A stretch of 49,016 nt of DNA. It comes from Lachnospiraceae bacterium. GTDB taxonomy: Bacteria; Bacillota; Clostridia; Lachnospirales; Lachnospiraceae. Both the position numbers and the translations under genes were made by a program. The notes beneath the pieces were generated by a model, which worked only from the letters and a program-made list of their open reading frames with translations, was not told the DNA's origin and searched no databases. This document shows positions 8,221-13,816 of the stretch, piece by piece. Positions within the stretch are counted from its first letter, which is position 1. Each line of letters opens with the position of its first letter. The stretch is from NCBI GenBank assembly GCA_910575555.1, contig CAJTFX010000034.1, positions 1 through 49,016 of the forward strand, written 5' to 3'.

Positions 8221-8345
8221 GGAGGGATGTGCATAGAATTAAAAATCTTCTTCTTACAGCATATTTGGCTTTCAAAGTATGCGGCTTTCTATAACCGAAT
8301 ATTTGGCAGCCTGTTCAGGAAGCATGAATAATTAAAAGCCGATGC
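8221..8345 (+). repeat. Intergenic repeat, copy 2 of 3
   Basis: About 95 percent like copy 1 at 425-554 over its length by eye, with a 5-base deletion after GGAGGGATGTG. The deletion opens a 34-codon frame (8227-8331). It sits right after the first ABC pair and before the FeoA promoter. Confidence 0.85.
8227..8331 (+). CDS. Possible 34-aa peptide inside repeat copy 2
   Basis: ATG at 8227 opens a 34-codon frame, rich in aromatic and basic residues, ending in FGSLFRKHE and TAA. GGAGGG sits immediately before the ATG, which is closer than a normal ribosome site. The frame is broken by stops in copies 1 and 3, so this is probably an accident of the 5-base deletion, but the last dozen codons are the best-conserved part of the repeat. 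Confidence 0.2.
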   Translation: MCIELKIFFLQHIWLSKYAAFYNRIFGSLFRKHE

Positions 8346-8369
8346 CCGGTCTGGGTGTTGGCTTTATTT
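8335..8369 (+). terminator. Intrinsic terminator of the first ABC pair
   Basis: AAAGCC pairs with GGCTTT, and inside it ATGCCC pairs with GGGTGT using wobble pairs; TTTATTT follows. The 5' arm is part of the repeat, while the loop and 3' arm differ from copy 1, so the terminator function is kept by different sequence. Confidence 0.65.
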
Positions 8370-8431
8370 GGATAAGGAGTGTGTTAGATGTTTCCATGTG
8401 GTGATTTCGCAGGCATTCAGAAACTATCCTA

Positions 8432-8461
8432 TTGACAAAATCGTCAAGAAAGGCGTATAAT
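8432..8461 (+). promoter_or_regulatory. Promoter of the FeoA operon
   Basis: Perfect -35 TTGACA (8432-8437) and -10 TATAAT (8456-8461) with an 18-bp spacer. It is closely matched by the promoter at 17167-17196, which shares TATCCTATTGACAAAA and the same downstream elements. Two operators and a hairpin lie between it and the gene. Confidence 0.85.
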
Positions 8462-8469
8462 AGAAAAAA

Positions 8470-8485
8470 GTTAGCGGTAACTAAC
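8470..8485 (+). promoter_or_regulatory. Operator 1 of the FeoA promoter
   Basis: GTTAGcggtaaCTAAC starts 8 bases after the -10 box, over the transcription start, an ideal place for repression. Its right half lies in the loop of the following hairpin. Confidence 0.7.
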
Positions 8486-8501
8486 ATTAGGGGCCGCTTT
8501 T
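8473..8501 (+). terminator. Leader hairpin with T-run (attenuator candidate)
   Basis: AGCGG pairs with CCGCT, with an inner CTAA/TTAG pair, and TTTT follows. The equivalent hairpin at 17210-17237 has a different stem sequence but the same place between two operators, which argues for a conserved RNA structure. Confidence 0.5.
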
Positions 8502-8511
8502 ATAATCACTA

Positions 8512-8533
8512 ATAGTTAGGGAAAACTAACTAT
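8512..8533 (+). promoter_or_regulatory. Operator 2 of the FeoA promoter
   Basis: ATAGTTAG and CTAACTAT form an 8-bp perfect inverted repeat around ggaaaa. Its GTTAG lies exactly 45 bp from that of operator 1, the same distance as in the 17.2-kb promoter. Confidence 0.7.
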
Positions 8534-8607
8534 CTGTGAAAGATAAGAAATCGGAAGAATCATAAGAAATATGAAAATGACTTAAGACAAGAAGGAAGAG
8601 AGAACAT

Positions 8608-8823
8608 ATGATGCCACTTGTGATGATGAATATGGGAGAACGGTGTACAATTTGTAAGATTGGCGGAAAAGAAGAAACAAAGAAGTTCCTGGAAAGCCTT
8701 GGGTTCGTAACCGGAGGGACAGTTACTGTTATATCAGAGGCAGGAGGAAACCTGATTGTGGATGTGAAGGGTACAAGGATTGCCATTGGCAGGGATATGG
8801 CTGCCAAAATAATGGTTCAGTAG
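8608..8823 (+). CDS. feoA: FeoA domain protein
   Basis: A 71-aa protein with the SH3-like FeoA fold pattern: MNMGERCTICKIGG, then FLESLGFVTGGTVTVIS, and a terminal GTRIAIGRDMAAKIMV. FeoA proteins bind or tune the ferrous iron channel FeoB in the cytoplasm. No feoB gene occurs in this window, so this copy may act on a distant FeoB or on the P-type ATPase encoded downstream. A GGAAGAG ribosome site precedes the ATG. It is the first gene after the double-operator promoter at 8432-8533, so it is probably expressed when iron is low. Confidence 0.85.
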   Translation: MMPLVMMNMGERCTICKIGGKEETKKFLESLGFVTGGTVTVISEAGGNLIVDVKGTRIAIGRDMAAKIMVQ

Positions 8824-8858
8824 AATTGCAGGATGCTACGGGCGGGAAGGCGGCACGG

Positions 8859-9292
8859 ATGATACGCGTGGATACAAAGATGCAGAAAGAACTGATCATC
8901 CAGAAGCTGAAGGAACAAAGCTGCCGGATTACAAAGCAAAGGCAGATGATCCTGGATGTGATTTTAAGTGAAGAATGCAGCAGCTGTAAAGAGATTTATT
9001 ATGAGATAAAAAAGGCAGACGACAGGATAGGCATGGCTACTGTATACCGGATGGTAAGCCTTTTGGAAGAGATGGGGGCGATCTGCAGGGAAAAACATAT
9101 AAAATAGTCTGCCGCATGGATCATGGCGGGGAAGATACATTTATCATTGAGCTGGATGACCATACGGTAATCAAGCTTTGTACCAGGGATTGTTTTAAGG
9201 TGGTATTAGAGGGGCTTATCGCATGTGGGTATGCGAATAGGCAATGCATTGTCAGCATCGCACTGGAACCGGGGTCTAGGATGGATGGCTGA
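8859..9292 (+). pseudogene. Frameshifted Fur-family regulator
   Basis: The first reading frame (from ATG 8859, with a possible upstream ATG at 8826) encodes a Fur winged helix: KLKEQSCRITKQRQMILDVI, then MATVYRMVSLLEEMGAI, ending at a stop at 9105-9107. The dimerisation half continues in another frame from about 9096 (KTYKIVCRMDHGG, FIIELDDHTVIKL, then GLIACGYANRQC) to TGA at 9290-9292. The switch is at an A5 run, 9091-9095. Normal Fur proteins are about 140-150 aa, which the two parts add up to. It may be a true mutation, a sequencing slip, or a slippery-site frameshift. The usual CxxC zinc pairs are not visible, so even repaired it would be an atypical member. Confidence 0.75.
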
Positions 9293-9333
9293 TGGATGCC
9301 TAATTGAGAAATTTTACCATTAAGATAAAACTG

Positions 9334-9363
9334 TTGGAAAGTCTGCGGGAGAGCAGGTATAAT
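9334..9363 (+). promoter_or_regulatory. Promoter of the small-protein and ATPase genes
   Basis: TTGGAA (9334-9339) and TATAAT (9358-9363) with an 18-bp spacer, 24 bases before the ATG of the 26-aa gene. No GTTAG palindrome is present here, so these genes may also be made independently of the FeoA promoter. Confidence 0.6.
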
Positions 9364-9387
9364 AAAACAATCAAGGAGGGCTGCCGG

Positions 9388-9468
9388 ATGAAGAAACATA
9401 AATTTTGGGCATGGGCCGCAATCATATGTATGGCGATGTCAGTTTACACAGGTTATAAGCATAAGTAA
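9388..9468 (+). CDS. 26-aa single-helix membrane protein
   Basis: ATG at 9388 follows AAGGAGGG with ideal spacing. The peptide begins MKKHKFWAWAA, has one hydrophobic helix and ends TGYKHK, so both ends are basic. It resembles small proteins found next to metal P-type ATPases in Lachnospiraceae (possibly the DUF6219 type, a tentative recall). The next gene starts 20 bases downstream with its own AAGGAGG, which indicates an operon of small membrane proteins plus the ATPase. Confidence 0.65.
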   Translation: MKKHKFWAWAAIICMAMSVYTGYKHK

Positions 9469-9488
9469 GGGAAGGAGGAATGGACTGT

Positions 9489-9800
9489 ATGTTGGATATG
9501 TTAAAAAAGATTGACACGAAAAAAACCGGGATTTTTGCAGCCGGGGTTTTGTTCGGCACAGCAGGCATCCGGCTATTGTCCTGCGGGGATGCGAAAAAAG
9601 TGTATACATATTGCACGGCAGCGGCGCTTCGGGCAAAGGAATGTATTATGGATACGGTTTCACGCATTCAGGAAAATGCGGAGGACATCTATGCGGAGGC
9701 CGTGCAGATGAATGAGGAACGGGCTGCCGGGGAGACAGAATTTGAAGATGAGGGCAGCTTGAAAGAGGAGCGCGGAAACGGGAAGGAGGAAGAGATTTAA
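9489..9800 (+). CDS. DUF6110-like membrane protein
   Basis: A 103-aa protein with a hydrophobic segment at about residues 12-32 (KKTGIFAAGVLFGTAGIRLL), then a conserved-looking DAKKVYTYCTAAALRAKE stretch and a Glu-rich acidic tail of about 35 residues. I recognise the first part as the DUF6110 pattern, which in Clostridia is regularly encoded just before a P1B-type ATPase. Its role is not known; a small partner of the pump is likely. ATG 9489 is preferred to 9480 because AAGGAGG sits about 10 bases ahead of it, while 9480 nearly touches the site. Confidence 0.7.
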   Translation: MLDMLKKIDTKKTGIFAAGVLFGTAGIRLLSCGDAKKVYTYCTAAALRAKECIMDTVSRIQENAEDIYAEAVQMNEERAAGETEFEDEGSLKEERGNGKEEEI

Positions 9801-9832
9801 GTAAACCGTTTCCGGGAAAGGGAATATCAGGG

Positions 9833-9858
9833 CACCTGCAGGAAACTGCAGGTGTTTT
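9833..9858 (+). terminator. Perfect GAAA-tetraloop hairpin with T-run
   Basis: CACCTGCAG, GAAA, CTGCAGGTG, then TTTT: a 9-bp perfect stem capped by a GNRA tetraloop. It lies inside the operon between the DUF6110 gene and the ATPase gene, so it would lower expression of the pump relative to the small proteins or mark an RNA processing point. Confidence 0.75.
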
Positions 9859-9878
9859 CTGATAATGGAGGGCAAGAT

Positions 9879-11954
9879 ATGAAGTTTAAAATTGTACATG
9901 AAATAAAAGGACGGATCCGGATACATATGGACTTAAAGAGGATATCGCCGAAGGATGCGGATATCCTCCAGTATTATCTGCTGGAGCAGCCATGCGTTTT
10001 GGCCGTGAAAGTCTATGAAAGGAACCAGGATACGGCCATATGCTATACCGGGAAAAAAGAGGAGGTCATTTCTATCCTGCAGAGGTTTTCGTTCCGGGAG
10101 GGTTTGGCGCCGGAGCATGTCTGGCAGAATTCCGGAAGGGAATTAAACCGAAAATACCAGGAAAAAATTATCCAGAAAGTGGCCATGCGCATGGGAGCTA
10201 AGCTGTTTTTGCCTGTACCGGTCAGGTATGTTTTTATAGTCTGCAGATCAATAAAATATATCTGGAAGGGGATCCGTGCGCTGGGGAAGGGGAAAATGGA
10301 AGTGTCCGTCCTGGACGGGACCGCGATCGCAGTATCCCTGCTGAGAGGGAATATCAGCACGGCGGGATCTGTCATGTTCCTGCTGGGCATTGGGGAAATA
10401 TTGGAAGAGTGGACCCATAAAAAATCTGTGGATGACCTGGCAAGGAGCATGTCGCTGAATATCGGCAAAGTATGGGTGATAGCGGATGGGAAAGAGGTCC
10501 TGGTAGATACGGACGAGGTAAGGCAGGGGGATTTCGTTGTGGTACGGATGGGAGGCGTTATTCCCTTTGACGGCGTGGTAACGGGAGGAAGCGGGGAAGT
10601 CAACCAGGCATCCCTGACAGGGGAATCCCTGCCGGTTTCCAGAGAAACAGGCGGCTATGTGTATGCGGGGACCGTGCTGGAGGCAGGGGAGCTGGTAATC
10701 CAGGTGGCGGAAACCTCCGGTTCCAATAAATATGAAAAAATAGTCCGGATGATTGAGGAATCGGAACGGCTGAAATCCTCTGCGGAAAGCAGGGCGGCAC
10801 ATCTGGCAGACAGGCTGGTGCCCTATACGCTTCTGGGCGCGGCTTCTGTTTATCTGCTGACCCGGAACGCCCAGAAGGCATTATCCGTGCTGATGGTAGA
10901 TTTTTCCTGTGCCCTGAAGCTGGCCATGCCGATAGCGGTATTATCGGCAATTCGGGAGGCAGGCACGCACAGGATTACTGTGAAGGGAGGGAAGTTTTTA
11001 GAGAAGGTTGCGGAAGCGGATACCATCATTCTGGATAAGACAGGAACCATCACCAGGGCGCACCCAACCGTGGCAGAAATCGTGCCGTTTCACCAGGAGA
11101 GCCGGGAAGATCTGCTTGGGCTTGCGGCATGCCTGGAGGAGCACTTCCCACATTCCATGGCAAGGGCAGTTGTGCGGGAGGCGCAGAAGCGGGGGATTGA
11201 CCATGAAGAGAGACATTCTAAGGTGGAATATATTGTGGCTCATGGGATTTCGTCGATGGTTGACGGAAGCAGGGTGGTCATAGGGAGTTACCATTTTGTG
11301 TTTGAAGATGAAGGCTGCCAGATACCGGAAGGGATGGAGCAGAGGTTTGAAGGGCTTCCGGAAGAATATTCCCATCTCTACATGGCAGTAGACGGGATGC
11401 TGGCCGCTGTCATCTGCATTGAAGACCCGCTCCGGGAGGAGGCCGCGGATGTGGTCGCTTCCTTAAAAAAGTCCGGTTTCCGGAAAATTGTCATGATGAC
11501 AGGAGACAGCGAAAGGACAGCCCGTTCCATTGCGTTAAAAGCCGGCGTGGATGAATATTATTCTGAAGTGTTGCCGGAGGATAAGGCGGCCTTTGTTGAA
11601 AAAGAAAGGTCGGAAGGGAAAAAGGTTGTTATGGTAGGGGACGGCATGAATGATTCACCAGCACTTTCGGCTGCGGACGCAGGGATTGCAATCAGCGACG
11701 GGGCGCAGCTTGCCAGGGAGATTGCCGACATTACGGTGGATGCGGGCTATTTATCAGGGCTTGTGGACTTAAAATCAATCAGCGACAGGCTGGCAGTACG
11801 GATCCGGAAGAACTATTTTGGCATTATCGGCATTAATTCCGCACTGATCTTATTGGGCGCCGGCGGCCTGATACAGCCGACAGTGTCTGCTTTTGTACAT
11901 AATGCCTCTACCCTGGCAATCAGTCTGAACAGCATGAAAAACCTGCTGGACTAG
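9879..11954 (+). CDS. P1B-type metal ATPase, FezB (ferrosome)-like
   Basis: A 691-aa P-type ATPase. Instead of a CxxC metal-binding domain, the N-terminus has an HMA-like stretch with GRIRIHM. It carries the actuator loop LTGES (246-250), the phosphorylation site DKTGT with Asp386, and the hinge GDGMND (587-592). The transmembrane metal site is SCA (343-345) in place of the CPC of copper, zinc and cadmium pumps. An N-terminal GRIR element without CxxC and a non-CPC site fit the P1B-6 group, whose FezB members pump iron into ferrosome vesicles. Neighbouring FeoA, Fur and DUF6110 genes support iron. Manganese or another divalent metal is the alternative. ATG 9879 follows GGAGGG. Confidence 0.78.
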   Translation: MKFKIVHEIKGRIRIHMDLKRISPKDADILQYYLLEQPCVLAVKVYERNQDTAICYTGKKEEVISILQRFSFREGLAPEHVWQNSGRELNRKYQEKIIQKVAMRMGAKLFLPVPVRYVFIVCRSIKYIWKGIRALGKGKMEVSVLDGTAIAVSLLRGNISTAGSVMFLLGIGEILEEWTHKKSVDDLARSMSLNIGKVWVIADGKEVLVDTDEVRQGDFVVVRMGGVIPFDGVVTGGSGEVNQASLTGESLPVSRETGGYVYAGTVLEAGELVIQVAETSGSNKYEKIVRMIEESERLKSSAESRAAHLADRLVPYTLLGAASVYLLTRNAQKALSVLMVDFSCALKLAMPIAVLSAIREAGTHRITVKGGKFLEKVAEADTIILDKTGTITRAHPTVAEIVPFHQESREDLLGLAACLEEHFPHSMARAVVREAQKRGIDHEERHSKVEYIVAHGISSMVDGSRVVIGSYHFVFEDEGCQIPEGMEQRFEGLPEEYSHLYMAVDGMLAAVICIEDPLREEAADVVASLKKSGFRKIVMMTGDSERTARSIALKAGVDEYYSEVLPEDKAAFVEKERSEGKKVVMVGDGMNDSPALSAADAGIAISDGAQLAREIADITVDAGYLSGLVDLKSISDRLAVRIRKNYFGIIGINSALILLGAGGLIQPTVSAFVHNASTLAISLNSMKNLLD

Positions 11955-12028
11955 CGCAGAAGATGCAATGAGGCATCAATTCCAGGGATCCTTTGACACA
12001 AGCTAAAGCACTATAATAATAAAGAAAG

Positions 12029-12041
12029 ATAACGGTGTTAT
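12029..12041 (+). promoter_or_regulatory. TetR-type palindrome ATAAC-N3-GTTAT
   Basis: ATAACGGTGTTAT lies at the start of the broken TetR gene and matches ATAACAGTGTTAT at 22266-22278 ahead of the intact TetR gene in 12 of 13 positions. TTGACA at 11993 and an AT-rich TATAATAATAA run precede it. It probably is still bound by the intact TetR. Confidence 0.6.
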
Positions 12042-12228
12042 GCTGGAAAAGGATGATGGATTGGCAGGGGACAAAGTGACAAAGGAACAGCTCCTCGAAA
12101 GCGCAAAGCGTGAGTTTTTAGAGAAAGGTTATAAGAAGGCTTCCCTGCGGACCACACTTATAGAAGCTGCTGAACGGCAGCCGGTATTATATTGTACTTC
12201 AAATATGAAGAACAGAGAGGTGTTGTGA
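12040..12228 (+). pseudogene. Truncated and frameshifted TetR regulator
   Basis: The open frame gives a TetR first helix (LLESAKREFLEKGYKKASLRT), like the intact TetR at 22294 (ILEAARKEFLAKGFRSASLRN). After this the recognition helix is scrambled, and a second frame holds its remains (AAGIILYFKYEEQRGVV). The ligand domain is absent and the esterase gene starts at 12230. The ATG at 12040 lies in the operator and has no ribosome site, so any start would be a GTG or TTG further in. It is judged a relic whose operator may still control the esterase. Confidence 0.75.
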
Positions 12229-12229
12229 A

Positions 12230-13324
12230 ATGAAAAAAGCAAGAAAACTATCCTGCATGGTTATGGGTGTATTTTTGGCAATGTCGCTGGCGGCCTGTGG
12301 GAATGCCACGAAGGATAAAGCGGAGGATGTTTCCATAACGGAAATGCCTTCGGAAAGCGCAGATGCCGGATCGGGTCGTCCTGAATCCCGTGAAAATGGG
12401 GAGCGGACGGATCGTGACGGTTTCGATGGCGGCATGGGGAACCGGATGCAGGGAGGAAACGGCGGCCGTGGGGGCAATGCTGGAGGGATGGCAGTTGAAA
12501 ATGATCCTGAAATCCAAGAGGTGCTGGATGCGAACGCCGGTAAATTTGAACAGCTTACATTTGAGGATGGGGAAACCGGCTCGTCCCTGGAATACAGCCT
12601 GTATATCCCGGAAGGCTATGACAGTTCCGGGCAGTATCCGCTTATCATGTTTATCCCGGATGCTACCGGCTCAGGGAAAAGCGTCGGGCAGCTTGTGGAG
12701 CAGTACTATGGCGCGGTGGTCTGGGTAACGGAAGAAGAGCAGCAGAAACACCCGGCTTTTGTTATAGTTCCGGCTTTTACGGAAACAGTTGTAAATGATA
12801 ACTGGAATGTTTCTGGGCAGGTTGAGACGGCAGTCCGCCTGATTTCCGAACTCAAGTCCACATACAGCATCAATCCCGGACGGATTTACACCACCGGCCA
12901 GTCTATGGGCTGCATGACGTCCCTTTACCTGAACAGTAAATATCCTGATCTGTTTGCGGCAAGCATGTATGTATCGGGGCAGTGGGATGTGTCTGTCCTG
13001 AAAGGGATGGAGGGGCAGAAATTTTTCTACATCACGGCAGGCGGTGACGTAAAGGCGTCCGGTGGGCAGGATGATGTAATGGCAATGTTTGACACAGATG
13101 ACATTCCGTACAGCTATGGAACATGGAGTGCGCAGGACAGTGAGGAAGAACAGTCGGCGGCGGCAGGGCAGCTTATAAGCCTTGGGCTTGATGCGAACAT
13201 GGTACGCTTTGAGACCGGGACTGTATTTAAAGAAGGGGAAAGCGGGACGGAGCATATGGCATCCTTTAATTATGGGTACAGGCTGGTTGCTGTCAGGGAC
13301 TGGCTCTTTGAGCAGACAAAATAA
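12230..13324 (+). CDS. Secreted esterase lipoprotein, alpha/beta hydrolase
   Basis: A 364-aa protein with a lipoprotein signal (basic start, hydrophobic core, LAAC with Cys23), a Gly/Asp-rich linker to about residue 100, then an alpha/beta hydrolase of the PHB-depolymerase/feruloyl-esterase kind. The nucleophile elbow is GQSMG with Ser225, preceded by RIYTT; a C-terminal His in EHMASFN is a candidate catalytic base. It would act on the outer face of the membrane. Placed between metal-uptake genes it could cleave an ester-linked siderophore, but esterases of this type also act on plant phenolic esters, so the substrate is open. AGAGAGG lies about 9 bases before the ATG. Confidence 0.75.
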   Translation: MKKARKLSCMVMGVFLAMSLAACGNATKDKAEDVSITEMPSESADAGSGRPESRENGERTDRDGFDGGMGNRMQGGNGGRGGNAGGMAVENDPEIQEVLDANAGKFEQLTFEDGETGSSLEYSLYIPEGYDSSGQYPLIMFIPDATGSGKSVGQLVEQYYGAVVWVTEEEQQKHPAFVIVPAFTETVVNDNWNVSGQVETAVRLISELKSTYSINPGRIYTTGQSMGCMTSLYLNSKYPDLFAASMYVSGQWDVSVLKGMEGQKFFYITAGGDVKASGGQDDVMAMFDTDDIPYSYGTWSAQDSEEEQSAAAGQLISLGLDANMVRFETGTVFKEGESGTEHMASFNYGYRLVAVRDWLFEQTK

Positions 13325-13383
13325 TATATGGGCATTCCGCTTTGCGGGATTTTCCGGGTTTTATGCATATCACATATTGGATG

Positions 13384-13405
13384 GCACCGTTTCGGCGGTG
13401 CTTTT
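13384..13405 (+). terminator. Intrinsic terminator after the esterase
   Basis: GCACCG pairs with CGGTGC around a 6-base loop, followed by TTTT. Placed 60 bases after the esterase stop. Confidence 0.75.
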
Positions 13406-13434
13406 CCTATGCCCATTTTTAGGAGGGACCGCTA

Positions 13435-13647
13435 ATGGATACACTGAAAGGCAAGCAGATCATATGTCACGAGGGGCTGTGCGGAATATGTGGAGTGGCT
13501 TGGGCAGAAGGAGAACCCGTCCAGGAAAGGATGGGCGGCGGGCGTTTTCCCTCCTGCCGGTGTCGGAAACATCAAATGGCAAAGGCTGGAATTTATAAGG
13601 ATTATGTAAATATCTGTAAAAGGTCGTCTAGCTGGAGTCTTACATAA
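13435..13647 (+). CDS. Small Cys-rich hypothetical protein
   Basis: A 70-aa reading frame with AGGAGGG 7 bases ahead of the ATG. It contains CHEGLCGICG near residues 11-20 and SCRCRKH near 40-46, a spacing that could bind zinc or an iron-sulfur cluster, and ends in a weakly conserved basic tail. I do not recognise the family. A strong ribosome site supports it, but the absence of a promoter after the terminator at 13384 and the nearby decayed sequence mean it may be a remnant. Confidence 0.4.
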   Translation: MDTLKGKQIICHEGLCGICGVAWAEGEPVQERMGGGRFPSCRCRKHQMAKAGIYKDYVNICKRSSSWSLT

Positions 13648-13692
13648 AGGAAGAAAAATATTATCTGTGATGTAAATTAGTATAAACAAGCA

Positions 13693-13815
13693 GGAGGGAT
13701 GTGTATCATATAGAATTAGAAATTTTCTTCTCCTTATAGCGTATTTAGCATTCCAGATATGCAATAAATAATCTATAATTGAATATTTGGCAGCCTGTTC
13801 AGGAAGCATAATTTA
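13693..13815 (+). repeat. Intergenic repeat, copy 3 of 3 (diverged)
   Basis: Shares GGAGGGATGTGTATC at the left and ATATTTGGCAGCCTGTTCAG at the right with copies 1 and 2, but the middle has many changes and stops. It ends two bases before the stop codon of the convergent STAND NTPase gene and lacks the terminator arm. Confidence 0.75.
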
Positions 13816-13816
13816 A

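Noticed and set aside
8388-8434. Short frame MFPCGDFAG... before the FeoA promoter
   Set aside because: Only 14 codons; it ends inside the -35 box and overlaps promoter sequence.
8470-8533. The palindromes read as a riboswitch
   Set aside because: Arms are conserved in sequence and loops vary across eight sites with fixed spacing, which is the behaviour of a DNA operator. Only the hairpin between the two operators is kept as an RNA candidate.
10043-10603. Long reverse-strand frame inside the P-type ATPase gene
   Set aside because: Fully antisense to a gene with clear motifs, and its composition is that of a frame shadow.
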